Origin: Runella sp. MFBS21
Lineage (GTDB): Bacteria; Bacteroidota; Bacteroidia; Cytophagales; Spirosomataceae
Assembly (NCBI RefSeq): GCF_029433105.1
Contig: NZ_JARNTW010000021.1
Coordinates: 1 to 64,000, forward strand
Reading direction: 5' to 3'
DNA length: 64,000 nucleotides
Both the position numbers and the translations under genes were made by a program. The notes beneath the pieces were generated by a model. The model searched no databases. It worked only from the letters and a program-made list of their open reading frames with translations, and was not told where the DNA came from. Shown here one piece after another: positions 16,732 through 26,316 of this stretch (the stretch's first letter is position 1; each line of letters begins with the position of its first letter).

Positions 16732-19700
16732 TCCCAAACACCACCTTTTACAAAATACCGAGGCAATTCGCCTTGCGTTGCAATTACAAAAAATGGGTAA
16801 AGCCCCAACGCAGGAACAATCGGAACTCATTCGGCAATATGCAGGATTTGGAGGAATAAAAGCTATTCTTTTGCCATTAGAAGACGACAGCACTTGGCAA
16901 ACCAAAGCAGATACAGAACTACGACCTTACGTACAAACCCTGTGGGAAACAATAGAAAATGAAGTAGGAGAACAACGGGTTGAGGAATACTGGCAAAGCC
17001 TCAAAAACAGCGTATTGACAAGTTTTTACACACCACCTGCGGTAATTGAAGCTCTGGGCGAAGCTATACGAAATACGGGATTCGAGGTAAATGGTTTTTT
17101 AGACCCTTCGGCAGGATTGGGGCAGTTCTCGGATGGTTTTCAGCGAGTCGGTTTGCCGCTTTCTAATCCCCTTTTGATTGAAAAAGACCTGCTGACAGCG
17201 ACACTGTTAGAAACCCTACACGGTAAAAAACAAGTTAAACAACAAGGGTTTGAAGACATCAACAGTCGCTACCTGAATACATTTGATTTAGTTGCCTCTA
17301 ACATTCCCTTTGGAGATGTGGCTGTGTGGGATGCTGCCTTTGCCAATAGCAAAGACAAAACCAAACGACAAGCCTGCCGCAGTCTGCACGGCTATTTTTT
17401 TGTCAAAGCCGTGGATGTGGTCAAAGAGGGTGGGGTAGTGGCCTTTTTGACGACCGATGCTTTGATGAATAGCCCAAGTAATGAGCCAATTAGGCAGTAT
17501 TTGATGCGGAATACCCATCTGGTAAGTTCGGTTCGTTTGCCCCACAATTTGTTCACTGACTTTGCAGGTACAAGCGTTGGCAGCGATTTAATTATCCTGC
17601 AAAAAGACACGCAAAAAACGAGCCTGAGCCAGCGGGAGCGACTTTTTATCCAAAGCACTCGCCGAGAATATCCCGGTAACCAATATTATGAAGACCTCAG
17701 CCGCATTGTTCATACCCAATTGCAATTTGATACTGACCAGTACGGAAAACCCGCCCAAATTTTTACCCATCAAGGTGGCACCGAAGCCATAGGGCAAGCA
17801 TTGAAAAAAATGCTGGACGAGGATTTTGATCAGCACCTCAAAATCGTTGTACCAACAGCAAAAGCTAGTGTTTCAATTAGTAAAGCACCGCTTACGCCGC
17901 AATTAGACCTTTTTGCCACGATTCAACCAACGCCAGTCATTGAACCTCAACCCTTTGAGGGTATAAAATATCCTCACCTGAAAGAAGGCTCATTGGTGGA
18001 ACAAAATGGGGAAGTAGGCAAGGTCTATGAATTGGCGGAGAAAAATCCCCTTTTTCGCCCTCTTGAATTCTCAAAAACCCAACAGGGAAAAGTTAAGAGC
18101 CTGATTCAGCTTCGAGATAACTACTACCTACTGTATAACTTTGAGCAGGAATTTCAAGCCGAAAATGCAGGTTTACGACAATTACTCAATGAATCGTATG
18201 ACCAATTCACTGCCCAATATGGCGAATTAAATCGTAAAGAAAACGTAGGGGTAGTCCTACTGGACTCGCAAGGCAAAGAACTGTTGGCCTTGGAACGAGT
18301 CAAAGACGGACAATTTATCAAAGCCGATATTTTCGAGCAACCTGTTGCCTTCTCCAAAAAACAACGCATCGAAACCGCCGAGGATGCCTTGCTTGCCTCG
18401 TTGAATTGGTTTGGGAAAGTGAATGTAGAATACATGCAGGAAATCAGTGGCCAAAGCCAAGAAAAGCTGCTGAACCAATTGCAAGACCGTTTGCTGTATA
18501 ACCCGATCCGGGAAGAATACCAAACCCGTGAAATGCTTTTATCGGGCAACGTTTTTGAAAAACTACAAGCCGTTGAAGACTACTGCGAAACGAATCCTCA
18601 CCACACCGAAGCTCTCAGAACCCAAGCGGCATTACAGGAAAATCAACCCGAAAAAGTCCCTTTTGAATTGTTGGAATTCAACTTTGGTGAACGTTGGATT
18701 CCGACACAGGTATATCAGGATTATTTAAGTCATTTGTTCGACATTCCTATTCGGATTCAATATGCCCCATCCACTGACACATTTACGGTACGCACCTCCC
18801 GAAGTACCCAAAGCAATGCCAAAATTACCACAGAATTTGCCGTTAATGCCCAAACCCGCACCTACGACGGTCTTGATTTAGCTGAATATGCCTTACTGAA
18901 CACCAATCCACATATTACTAAAAAGTTGTACGATGGAGGACAAGAAGTGACGGTTAAAGACCAGGAGAAAACCCAACTGGCGGCGAGTAAGATTGAGCAG
19001 ATTCGTAATCAGTTTCCCAACTGGTTAAGTGAGCAACCAAAAGAGCTCAAAACCGACATAGAACAGTGTTATAACCAACTGTTTAACTGCTATGTGAAAC
19101 CCCAATACGACGGTCAGCATCAACAATTTCCGCACCTCAATTATAAAAACTTGGGTATCCCGAGTTTATATCAAAGTCAAAAAGATGCCGTGTGGATGTT
19201 GTTGCAAAACGAAGGGGGCGTAGCCGACCACGAAGTAGGTTCGGGAAAAACCCTGATTATGTGCGTAGCGGCTTACGAAATGAAGCGATTAGGAGTCGTT
19301 AATAAACCCATGATTATCGGTCTCAAAGCCAATGTGCATCAGATAGCCGAAACTTTCCAATCTGCTTATCCCGAAGCCAAATTATTGTATCCACAGGCTG
19401 GTGATTTTAGTCCTGAAAACCGAGTCAAGCTATTCAACGACATCAAAAATAATAATTGGGATTGCATTATTTTGACCCACGACCAGTTTGGTAAAATCCC
19501 CCAATCGCCCAGAATCCAGCAAAAAACCGTCCAAGCCGAATTAACGAACGTCGAGTTGGATTTGGAAGTAATGCGTCAACAAAACAACGAAGTATCCAAA
19601 GCAGCCCTGAAAGGTTTGGAAAAACGCAAAGCCAATCTGACGGTAGAAATGTCCCGTATCAATCACCAACTCAAAGAAAAAAAAGACGACGTTCCCGACT

Positions 19701-21709
19701 TTCAGCAGATGGGTATAGACCATTTGTTTATTGACGAAAGCCACCGTTTCAAAAACCTGATGTTTACGACCCGTCACAACCGAGTTGCGGGCTTAGGTAA
19801 TCAAGAAGGAAGCCAGAAGGCTATCAACTTACTGTACGCCATCCGAACCATGCAGCAACGAAAAGACAAAGACTTATGCGCCACTTTTTTATCGGGGACA
19901 ACCATCAGCAACTCATTGACTGAGCTGTATTTGATATTCAAGTACCTGCGTCCCAAAGAGCTACAAAAGCAGAATATCGTCAATTTTGACGCTTGGGCAG
20001 CGGTATATGCGAAGAAAACCACCGATTTTGAATTTTCGGTGACCAACAATTTGATTCAGAAAGAACGCTTTCGTTATTTCATCAAAGTTCCTGAACTGGC
20101 CATGTTCTACAATCAAATTACCGATTTTAGAACGGCGGATATGATTGGAATTGAACGTCCAAAATTGAACCAAAAGCTTGTTCATGTGCCGCCCACCCCG
20201 CAGCAGGAAGATTTTATTCATAAGCTGATGAAGTTTGCCGAAACGGGTGATGCGACTTTGCTCGGCAGGCCTAAACTAAGCGAAGGCGAAGAAGCAGCGA
20301 AGATGCTGATTGCGACCAATTATGCCAAGAAAATGGCGTTGGATATGCGACTGCTTAACCCCAATTACGATGACCACCCCAATAATAAAGTAAGCCAATG
20401 CGCTAAGAAAATGGCCGAACACTACCAGCAAACCAAACAGCACAAAGGAACACAGTTGGTTTTCTCGGATTTGGGAACCTATAAACCTCATCAATGGAAC
20501 GTATATAGCGAATTGAAACGAAAGCTGGTAGAAGATTACCACATTCCGCCCAACGAAATTAAATTTATTCAAGAGTGCAAAAATGAAGCCCAGCGTACCA
20601 AATTGTTTGCTGATACTAATGCAGGCAAAGTAAGAATCCTGTTAGGTTCGACTGAAATGTTGGGAACTGGCGTGAACGTGCAGCAGCGCATCGTGGCCAT
20701 GCACCACTTAGACATTCCTTGGAAACCCTCAGAACTCGACCAACGTATAGGAAGAGGAGTTAGGAAAGGAAACGAGATTGCCAAAGTGTATGGCAACGAA
20801 GTTTATAATTATGTGTATGCCGTCGAAAAGACGTTGGATAACTACAAGTTCAACCTGTTGCAGAACAAATCGTTGTTTATAAGCCAAATCAAAAACTCCA
20901 ATCTGGCCACCCGACGGATTGACGAAGGAAGTTTGGACGAGAAAAACGGCATGAATTTTAGCGAGTACATCGCCATTTTGTCGGGCAATACCGATTTATT
21001 GGAAAAAGCCAAGATTGAGAAGCGATTGGGTAGATTAGAATCAGATTTGTTGATTTACAACAAAGATGTGGTACAGGCAAAACAGCGTTTAGAAGGAAAG
21101 GAACGGCAAGCAGGCAAAGGAGAAACGCAATTGAAAAAAGTGGAGGCCGACCAAATTCATCTCAAAAAAATAAACGCTTATGTCGAAAATGGGAAGCTAA
21201 AAGGACAGCTCGTTATCCCCGATTTGGACAGTAAAGACCCCAAAGAAATCGGTAAAAAACTCATCATTATTGACAAAAATAACCGCAACGCCGAACCCAA
21301 AGTGGTAGGAGAGTTGCACGGCTTTAAGTTAGAAGTAACGACGATTACCAATTTTGTGGAGGGATATCCTCAGCGAGAAAACCATTTTTCAGTCGTTTCT
21401 CCCAATGGCATTAAGTACCAGCACAACAGCGGACAAATGCCCCGAACGCCCGAAATTGCGGCTCAGTTTGTTCATAATGCCCTCGAAAAAATTCCTAAAA
21501 TTGCCGAAGACCAGAAAAAGCGGTTAGTAGATTTCAAAAAAGACATTGACCAACTGAAAGAATTTGTATCTAAGCTGTGGCCGCATAAGCAGGAACTCTC
21601 ACAGCTTCGCCAAGACTTGCAACAAATCGAAAGGAAGATTCAGGAGTCTTTGACGGAGAAGGTTTCGGAGAAGAAAGAAGAGAAAAGGATGGGGGTGAAG
21701 GTGGGGTAA
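16721..21709 (+). CDS. DarB-type fusion of adenine methyltransferase and SNF2-like helicase
   Basis: 1662 residues. The N-terminal third is an N6-adenine methyltransferase-like domain, with motif [10 protein letters not shown] near residue 127 and NIPFGD near 193 in place of the usual NPPF/Y. The second half is a superfamily 2 helicase: VGSGKTL near 838, DESHRF near 1005, SGTTISNS near 1050, and [10 protein letters not shown] near 1340. A coiled, charged tail follows. This architecture matches DarB of phage P1 and similar giant proteins of plasmids and conjugative elements, where it shields incoming DNA from type I restriction (family knowledge). Here it sits beside a type I system. The atypical Ile in NIPF may weaken catalysis. 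Confidence 0.85.
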   Translation: MAFNPKHHLLQNTEAIRLALQLQKMGKAPTQEQSELIRQYAGFGGIKAILLPLEDDSTWQTKADTELRPYVQTLWETIENEVGEQRVEEYWQSLKNSVLTSFYTPPAVIEALGEAIRNTGFEVNGFLDPSAGLGQFSDGFQRVGLPLSNPLLIEKDLLTATLLETLHGKKQVKQQGFEDINSRYLNTFDLVASNIPFGDVAVWDAAFANSKDKTKRQACRSLHGYFFVKAVDVVKEGGVVAFLTTDALMNSPSNEPIRQYLMRNTHLVSSVRLPHNLFTDFAGTSVGSDLIILQKDTQKTSLSQRERLFIQSTRREYPGNQYYEDLSRIVHTQLQFDTDQYGKPAQIFTHQGGTEAIGQALKKMLDEDFDQHLKIVVPTAKASVSISKAPLTPQLDLFATIQPTPVIEPQPFEGIKYPHLKEGSLVEQNGEVGKVYELAEKNPLFRPLEFSKTQQGKVKSLIQLRDNYYLLYNFEQEFQAENAGLRQLLNESYDQFTAQYGELNRKENVGVVLLDSQGKELLALERVKDGQFIKADIFEQPVAFSKKQRIETAEDALLASLNWFGKVNVEYMQEISGQSQEKLLNQLQDRLLYNPIREEYQTREMLLSGNVFEKLQAVEDYCETNPHHTEALRTQAALQENQPEKVPFELLEFNFGERWIPTQVYQDYLSHLFDIPIRIQYAPSTDTFTVRTSRSTQSNAKITTEFAVNAQTRTYDGLDLAEYALLNTNPHITKKLYDGGQEVTVKDQEKTQLAASKIEQIRNQFPNWLSEQPKELKTDIEQCYNQLFNCYVKPQYDGQHQQFPHLNYKNLGIPSLYQSQKDAVWMLLQNEGGVADHEVGSGKTLIMCVAAYEMKRLGVVNKPMIIGLKANVHQIAETFQSAYPEAKLLYPQAGDFSPENRVKLFNDIKNNNWDCIILTHDQFGKIPQSPRIQQKTVQAELTNVELDLEVMRQQNNEVSKAALKGLEKRKANLTVEMSRINHQLKEKKDDVPDFQQMGIDHLFIDESHRFKNLMFTTRHNRVAGLGNQEGSQKAINLLYAIRTMQQRKDKDLCATFLSGTTISNSLTELYLIFKYLRPKELQKQNIVNFDAWAAVYAKKTTDFEFSVTNNLIQKERFRYFIKVPELAMFYNQITDFRTADMIGIERPKLNQKLVHVPPTPQQEDFIHKLMKFAETGDATLLGRPKLSEGEEAAKMLIATNYAKKMALDMRLLNPNYDDHPNNKVSQCAKKMAEHYQQTKQHKGTQLVFSDLGTYKPHQWNVYSELKRKLVEDYHIPPNEIKFIQECKNEAQRTKLFADTNAGKVRILLGSTEMLGTGVNVQQRIVAMHHLDIPWKPSELDQRIGRGVRKGNEIAKVYGNEVYNYVYAVEKTLDNYKFNLLQNKSLFISQIKNSNLATRRIDEGSLDEKNGMNFSEYIAILSGNTDLLEKAKIEKRLGRLESDLLIYNKDVVQAKQRLEGKERQAGKGETQLKKVEADQIHLKKINAYVENGKLKGQLVIPDLDSKDPKEIGKKLIIIDKNNRNAEPKVVGELHGFKLEVTTITNFVEGYPQRENHFSVVSPNGIKYQHNSGQMPRTPEIAAQFVHNALEKIPKIAEDQKKRLVDFKKDIDQLKEFVSKLWPHKQELSQLRQDLQQIERKIQESLTEKVSEKKEEKRMGVKVG

Positions 21710-21710
21710 G

Positions 21711-22526
21711 TTAATATGAAATTCTACGTTCTCTGACCCAGATTAGACTTATGATTGTATTTGCATTAAGGTAATAGCACTTTTCATAAAGCTCTGTATC
21801 GTTATCTCTGGTATTATTAGGAAACCAATCGTCAGAATAAACAATTTCCTCATTTTCACTTTTGCTCCTACCATTAAAAAAATCCCCTGCAATAGTATTT
21901 ATAGGTACAGAATCCCCTTTTTGGGGTAGCCATTTAAAGGTAAAATCATCCGTTCGCATGCTCCAAAGTATTTTCCCCTCTTTGCAACAAATTATTGACA
22001 TGGGAAACATACTTAATTCGAAATATCGAAAAATTGCCGCAGTTGTACTCACGTTAAAAGTGTCTTGTATATGCTGTATAAGGGTTGAACTTAATGGTCT
22101 CCTTTGGCATTCTTGCCTCATAAATCTTTCAGGCATAAGCAAACAAGATGCAAAGAAATCAGCTTCTTTTTCAACAGGGTTTTTAGAACTAATTAGTTGA
22201 TTAAATGAAGGATGTGATGGAACCAACCCATTTTGCAAGGCGATACGGTGTTCATCAATAAAGTAATGACCTAACTCATGAGCGAATGTATAACGAGTTC
22301 TTGGTTTGTAAGGTAACTCTAATCGGTTGAGGTTAATAAAAATGTGAAAACTACCACATTTGTGTTGCAGTAACCCGTCAAAATAATCACCATAGTCACC
22401 GTAAGAAAATGTAATGGATTCCTCTTGGGCAATAACTTCTGAATCAACGGGGTAACGATTGAAATAATACGATGTTGCAGCATCTGCATATTGGGCAATT
22501 TGACGCTTTCGCATAAAAGTGAGCAT
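21711..22526 (-). CDS. ImmA/IrrE-family metallopeptidase
   Basis: 271 residues. The zinc site HELGH is at residues 83-87, and the downstream NPVEKEADFFASCLLMP near residue 120 supplies the third ligand (Glu/ExxAD pattern). This defines the ImmA/IrrE family, which cleaves repressors to switch on mobile-element or stress genes. No N-terminal helix-turn-helix is evident. It follows the 116-residue gene after 4 nt and is the last gene of a sigma-factor operon facing the ubiquitin-like operon. An internal ATG at 22514 is an alternative start. Its target cannot be read from the sequence. Confidence 0.88.
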   Translation of the reverse strand: MLTFMRKRQIAQYADAATSYYFNRYPVDSEVIAQEESITFSYGDYGDYFDGLLQHKCGSFHIFINLNRLELPYKPRTRYTFAHELGHYFIDEHRIALQNGLVPSHPSFNQLISSKNPVEKEADFFASCLLMPERFMRQECQRRPLSSTLIQHIQDTFNVSTTAAIFRYFELSMFPMSIICCKEGKILWSMRTDDFTFKWLPQKGDSVPINTIAGDFFNGRSKSENEEIVYSDDWFPNNTRDNDTELYEKCYYLNANTIISLIWVRERRISY

Positions 22527-22530
22527 AAAT

Positions 22531-22881
22531 CTAATCGTTTCTCTTAATGTCTTCTGCTTTCTTTCTGTCGTCTTCCATCAACTTTAATATTTCGTCAGGA
22601 ATTTCTTTCCCGTCACGTGCAGCTTGTGCCAAGTTTTCTTGGATAGTTCTATCAGCACCTAAATTATAAATTTTTGTGAGTTTAACCCGTCCTTGTGCAA
22701 GTAGTTGCATAGGATCTTGTAGCTCTGGGGGTAATGGCTTTTTAGGCAATTGAGTTATCTTTGTCATCAAATCGTCAAGCTCTTCGGGATTTTCGGGAAA
22801 GAGATAGCCTAAACTCCTTAATGCCGATTGAAATTCTGGCCCTAAACCACCAGATAGGGTCTCGTTGTCATCAAGTATCAT
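22531..22881 (-). CDS. Hypothetical 116-residue protein between sigma factor and ImmA
   Basis: 116 residues, acidic and proline-rich in the middle (QLPKKPLPPELQDP), no membrane helix, no cysteine. It starts 2 nt after the sigma-like gene ends and is followed by the metallopeptidase after 4 nt, so the three genes form one operon. No family recognised. A soluble anti-sigma or adaptor role is conceivable given the neighbours, and it could be the substrate of the ImmA-like peptidase. This is inference from context only. Confidence 0.55.
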   Translation of the reverse strand: MILDDNETLSGGLGPEFQSALRSLGYLFPENPEELDDLMTKITQLPKKPLPPELQDPMQLLAQGRVKLTKIYNLGADRTIQENLAQAARDGKEIPDEILKLMEDDRKKAEDIKRND

Positions 22882-22883
22882 GG

Positions 22884-23567
22884 TTACAGAGTTGTTTGGA
22901 GGTTGGGAATAGAAGAAGCCAAGTCTTCTTTAATGGCTTTATTTCCACGCTCAATAATTTTACGAATGTTAGCCTTCGTGGTACTATACTTGGATGCCAG
23001 TTCGTCTAAAACCCTTACTGGCATATTTTTGGCTTGTGAGCCATTTCCGTGTTCATAATACTGCCAATAAGTCAAAACAATGTGTTGGTCTCGCTCACTA
23101 AGTCGTTTTACAGCAGATTCAACAGCAGCTAAATATTTAGAAGTATTCTTAACTGATTGTTTCGCATTGGCAATCATGTTTTGATATGCTATACTATCAT
23201 CTTCCTGTCGGTTGATGGTATTTGTACTTTCTAACAAAAGTCTTTTTGTTTCATTTTTGGCAATTGTTGCCAACCAACCGTATAGCTTTTTAGCTATTTG
23301 TTCTCTGTTAGTTTCGCCATTTGTATCGAAAGTATGGCTGTATTGATAAACAGCAATCAATGTATTTTGAAAAACAGCTTTTGCCAAATCGTCCGAATCG
23401 TAATGAGAGGAACAGATTTGTGTGATTAAATTCCAAAGAAAATCCTTGAAGCGGCGATGAAACTCAGTGAAAGCTACGTTTCTAACTTCTGGCTCATCAA
23501 CCATAGATATATAGACCAGCAAATCTTCATCCGATTCCTTTTTTAAATCTTCGATTATCTGCGACAT
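22884..23567 (-). CDS. Sigma-70-like factor (ECF type)
   Basis: 227 residues. The first half resembles sigma region 2 (around FTEFHRRFKDFLWNLITQIC and YGWLATIAKNETKRLL). The C-terminal part resembles region 4 with a helix-turn-helix (LSERDQHIVLTYWQYYE ... VLDELASKYSTTKANIRKII). Such factors direct RNA polymerase to dedicated promoters. It is the first gene of a minus-strand operon with the 116-residue protein and the ImmA-like peptidase. Its start lies only 100 nt from the divergent ubiquitin-like operon, which makes that operon a plausible target. Confidence 0.75.
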   Translation of the reverse strand: MSQIIEDLKKESDEDLLVYISMVDEPEVRNVAFTEFHRRFKDFLWNLITQICSSHYDSDDLAKAVFQNTLIAVYQYSHTFDTNGETNREQIAKKLYGWLATIAKNETKRLLLESTNTINRQEDDSIAYQNMIANAKQSVKNTSKYLAAVESAVKRLSERDQHIVLTYWQYYEHGNGSQAKNMPVRVLDELASKYSTTKANIRKIIERGNKAIKEDLASSIPNLQTTL

Positions 23568-23609
23568 ATTAAGTTCGTATCGGTGTTATCACACATAAAT
23601 ATAAGTATT

Positions 23610-23637
23610 AACCGTGACAATCTGATTTGTCACGGTT
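23610..23637 (+). terminator. Hairpin in the leader of the ubiquitin-like operon
   Basis: AACCGTGACAA (23610-23620) pairs perfectly with TTGTCACGGTT (23627-23637) across a 6-nt loop, and T residues follow (through about 23640, then TCTTTT). In the plus direction this has the form of an intrinsic terminator. It ends about 30 nt before the ATG at 23668, so it may attenuate the operon or insulate it from upstream transcription. Confidence 0.6.
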
Positions 23638-23667
23638 TTTTCTTTTATAAATAAACGATAAAATAAA

Positions 23668-24213
23668 ATGAGACAAGAAACTTTGATTACATCCGACTTG
23701 CAAGAACAAGAGGACATTGTAGATGTAGCACTTTTTGCGGAGAAAGGTATTATGCCTCCCAAAGAAAAAAAGTACCGTATTTTAGTTGATCAACACCCCC
23801 ATATTTTCACAAAAGAGAGGGTAATAGGTTTTGAGATTTTGAAAGAAACAGGGCATGTGCCTGTTAAATGTTTTTCTCTTTACCAGAAATTTAAAGGGTG
23901 TGATTTTGAAAAAATCAGTTTGGATGAAGTTGTAGATTTGACCAAAATTGGGATTGAGCGATTTGTTACCAAAGGGCCTGAGGTTTTTAATTACACCCTT
24001 GATGCCGAACCAGAAATGACTGATAAATCCCAAATGACTCCAAATGAAATTTTGAAGGCAGCGGGATTGAATCCCAGCGATTATTTTCTGGTACAAGTTT
24101 TAGATGATGGTACACAGAAGTCGTATCAATCTATTCCTGAGGAACCAATTGAGATGATTTGTGCTGGGATGCAATTTGTTAGTGTTTTTAGTGGGCCAAT
24201 GCCAGTTTCTTAA
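23668..24213 (+). CDS. Multi-ubiquitin-like protein (two beta-grasp domains)
   Basis: 181 residues. After a 33-residue leader, a first ubiquitin-like domain runs from about 34 to 112 (KYRILVDQHPHIFTKERV ... FVTKGPEVFNYTL). A second runs from about 120 to the end (PNEILKAAGLNPSDYFL ... CAGMQFVSVFSGPMPVS). This pairing and the ending SGPxPVS are typical of bacterial 'multiubiquitin' proteins found beside E2, E1 and JAB genes. There is no GlyGly end; a single Gly precedes PMPVS, so processing before conjugation may be needed. It is the first gene of a three-gene operon with the E2-like and JAB-E1 genes. Confidence 0.88.
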   Translation: MRQETLITSDLQEQEDIVDVALFAEKGIMPPKEKKYRILVDQHPHIFTKERVIGFEILKETGHVPVKCFSLYQKFKGCDFEKISLDEVVDLTKIGIERFVTKGPEVFNYTLDAEPEMTDKSQMTPNEILKAAGLNPSDYFLVQVLDDGTQKSYQSIPEEPIEMICAGMQFVSVFSGPMPVS

Positions 24214-24228
24214 CCCCAGAAAGCAACT

Positions 24229-24579
24229 ATGGCAAGGATAGATTTTATCAACGAACTGAAAGAGCTTGGGTACACGCCTGTCGAGCTTGGGGGTAATAAG
24301 TTGACTATTGAGTATCAAGCATCAGTAGGCAAGAATATTGGCAAGAAAGTATGGCTTGGCCTGGAAGTGGATGATAGCTTTCCAATGAATTGCCCGACTG
24401 GTCCACACTTTAAGTCAATATCTGCTGGTTGGATAAATCCAGATAATCAAATTATCAACCATAATAATTTTGGTACCGAATGGCATTATTGGAGTCGACC
24501 ATTTGCGGATTGGAACAGAACCAATCATAGTGTCAAGGCTTACTTTGGGCATTTGCGAAATCTTTTGTTCCATTTATGA
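24229..24579 (+). CDS. E2/UBC-fold-like protein, possibly without catalytic cysteine
   Basis: 116 residues. The strand and loop VWLGLEVDDSFPMNCPTGPHF (residues 41-61) match the E2 beta-meander with its FPxxPP loop. EWHYWSRPFADWN (85-97) is the Trp-rich signature of prokaryotic E2-like family E proteins, followed by a C-terminal helix. Family members act with E1 and JAB proteins in bacterial ubiquitin-like pathways. The only cysteine is Cys55, in the proline-loop position and not at the usual catalytic place. The gene overlaps the JAB-E1 start by four bases (ATGA), so the two are co-translated. Confidence 0.8.
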   Translation: MARIDFINELKELGYTPVELGGNKLTIEYQASVGKNIGKKVWLGLEVDDSFPMNCPTGPHFKSISAGWINPDNQIINHNNFGTEWHYWSRPFADWNRTNHSVKAYFGHLRNLLFHL

Positions 24580-25991
24580 AAGAAGGAAGCGTAGTTTTGA
24601 CGGAAGAATTGCATCAAGGATTAGTGCAGCACTTGATTCGTCTGGACGGCCAAGAAGATTTATGTTTTGTTACTTACGCACCAAGCAGTGGAATAAATCG
24701 TTTTACTGCAATTATAACCTCTATCATAGTACCAGAAGCTGGGGATAGAGAAGTGCATGGTAATGTAACCTTTTTCTCCAAATATGTTGAGAGAGCCTTG
24801 AAAATTGCTAAAATTAGGGGTGAAGGGCTGGCATTTTTGCATTCCCATCCTGCTAAGGGCTGGCAAGGAATGAGTAGAGATGATATAATCGCAGAAAAAT
24901 GCCTCAGTCCTACGGTATATGGGGCTACACAATTACCATTACTTGGAATGACATTGGGTATTGATGAGGTTTGGAGTGCTCGTTTTTGGAGAAAGCATCC
25001 CATAAAACGACGATTTTATTATCGACTTTGGTGTGAGAATGTGAAAGTTGTAGGAAAAAAACTATCAGTTTCTTTCTTGCCACAACAGAAAAGTCATATA
25101 AATCCTAAGCGACAAATAAGAACAATTTCTGCATGGGGAGAACAGACTCAAAAAGAGCTATCACAATTAAAAATAGGTATTGTTGGTTTGGGTAGTGTTG
25201 GCAGTATGGTAGCAGAAGTACTTAGCCGAATGGGGCTTACTAAATTTGTGCTTATTGACTTTGATAGAGTGGAAGAAAAAAACCTTGATCGCTTGGTAGG
25301 TGTTTATCCCAAGGATATCGGTAAACCCAAAGTTGATGTGATTGCCAAATCTCTCAAACGAAGTGCCAGTTCCGAAAAGATACACATTGATAAATATCAG
25401 TTCAGTATTTGTGAGGAAATGGGTTTTCGAGCATCACTTGATTGCGATGTATTGTTTAGTTGCGTGGATCGACCTTGGCCGAGACAGGTATTGAATTTTA
25501 TTGCTTATGCCCATTTGATACCAGTTATAGATGGAGGTATTAAGGTGAGAACAAATACCAAGAATACTGTTATCAAGGGTGCTGATTGGAAAACACAAAC
25601 GGTTGGCGTTGGTCGGACTTGTCTGGAATGTTCAGGTCAGTATGAAACCCACTGGGCTAATTTGGAAAGACAGGGATTGCTTGATGATTCTAATTATATA
25701 GAAGGATTACTTGATAAATCAGTTGTTGATTCTCACGAGAATGTTTTCGTATTTAGTTCTCATTTGGCTTCTATGGAAGTTATGCAGTTGTTGAGTCTTG
25801 TCATAGCACCCTCTGGAATTAAATTAGGGCAGCAAATCTATCATTTTATGACAGGAACGTCCGAAAATGTTTCTATGAATGGATGCGAACCTGATTGTTT
25901 TTTTAATCAAATATTGGGAAAAGGTGATTTGATAAGTGTTAAGCCATTTGGTGAACACGAAGTGGCAGAAGTAGCAAGAAAAAATCACTAA
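24576..25991 (+). CDS. JAB deubiquitinase-like and E1 (ThiF) fusion
   Basis: 471 residues. The N-terminal JAB/JAMM domain has Glu27, H89-S-H91-P and S100xxD103, the complete zinc metalloprotease motif that removes ubiquitin-like proteins. The C-terminal ThiF/E1 adenylation domain has GLGSVG at 204-209 and Asp residues in VLIDFDRVEEKNLDR (about 226-240), with a TCLECSGQ segment near residue 350. Thus one chain can both activate and remove or process the ubiquitin-like protein. It follows the E2-like gene with a 4-nt overlap. Fused JAB-E1 proteins are known from bacterial ubiquitin-like operons. Confidence 0.92.
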   Translation: MKEGSVVLTEELHQGLVQHLIRLDGQEDLCFVTYAPSSGINRFTAIITSIIVPEAGDREVHGNVTFFSKYVERALKIAKIRGEGLAFLHSHPAKGWQGMSRDDIIAEKCLSPTVYGATQLPLLGMTLGIDEVWSARFWRKHPIKRRFYYRLWCENVKVVGKKLSVSFLPQQKSHINPKRQIRTISAWGEQTQKELSQLKIGIVGLGSVGSMVAEVLSRMGLTKFVLIDFDRVEEKNLDRLVGVYPKDIGKPKVDVIAKSLKRSASSEKIHIDKYQFSICEEMGFRASLDCDVLFSCVDRPWPRQVLNFIAYAHLIPVIDGGIKVRTNTKNTVIKGADWKTQTVGVGRTCLECSGQYETHWANLERQGLLDDSNYIEGLLDKSVVDSHENVFVFSSHLASMEVMQLLSLVIAPSGIKLGQQIYHFMTGTSENVSMNGCEPDCFFNQILGKGDLISVKPFGEHEVAEVARKNH

Positions 25992-26011
25992 TAAGTCGGA
26001 CAAAGTAGAAA

Positions 26012-26246
26012 TTAGCCCCACCTTTCCAATCTTTTTAAACATTCATCTCTGGATAGTCGCTTATTTGCCGATAACAATTCATCCAAAATCCAAAGGATAC
26101 CACAGGCTTCGATACCATCCAATGAAGCACAATTTCGGAGTCGGTTATCGTCTGTCAGCAACAAGTACACATTTTTTTGAAAATTATATGCCTGCCAAGC
26201 TCTCTCAGAAGGGTTTCAGTCTAATGATTGTGTCAAAAATAATCAT
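26012..26246 (-). pseudogene. Remnant of a PIN-domain protein gene
   Basis: Read on the minus strand, an ATG at 26244-26246 opens MIIFDTIIRLKPF and stops. In the next frame NPSERAWQAYNFQKNVYLLL continues through TDDNRLRNCASLDGIEACGI to a C-terminal helix and a stop at 26012-26014. The first piece resembles the start of a PIN nuclease (IIFDT) and the second its end (LLLTDDxxxRxxA...GIxxxGILxIL). The middle 70 or so residues are missing and the two parts are out of frame. It is therefore a decayed toxin-like or nuclease gene that fills most of the 325-nt spacer between the ubiquitin-like operon and the type I locus. Confidence 0.5.
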
Positions 26247-26316
26247 TACATAAAAATAAAATAAAAAATATTTAAAATTTTTGAACTAAAAATTATCATT
26301 GTATTGTTAAGAAACT

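Noticed and set aside
26065-26253. Plus-strand frame of 62 codons in the spacer after the JAB-E1 gene
   Set aside because: It is antisense to the PIN-domain remnant, which explains the sequence better.
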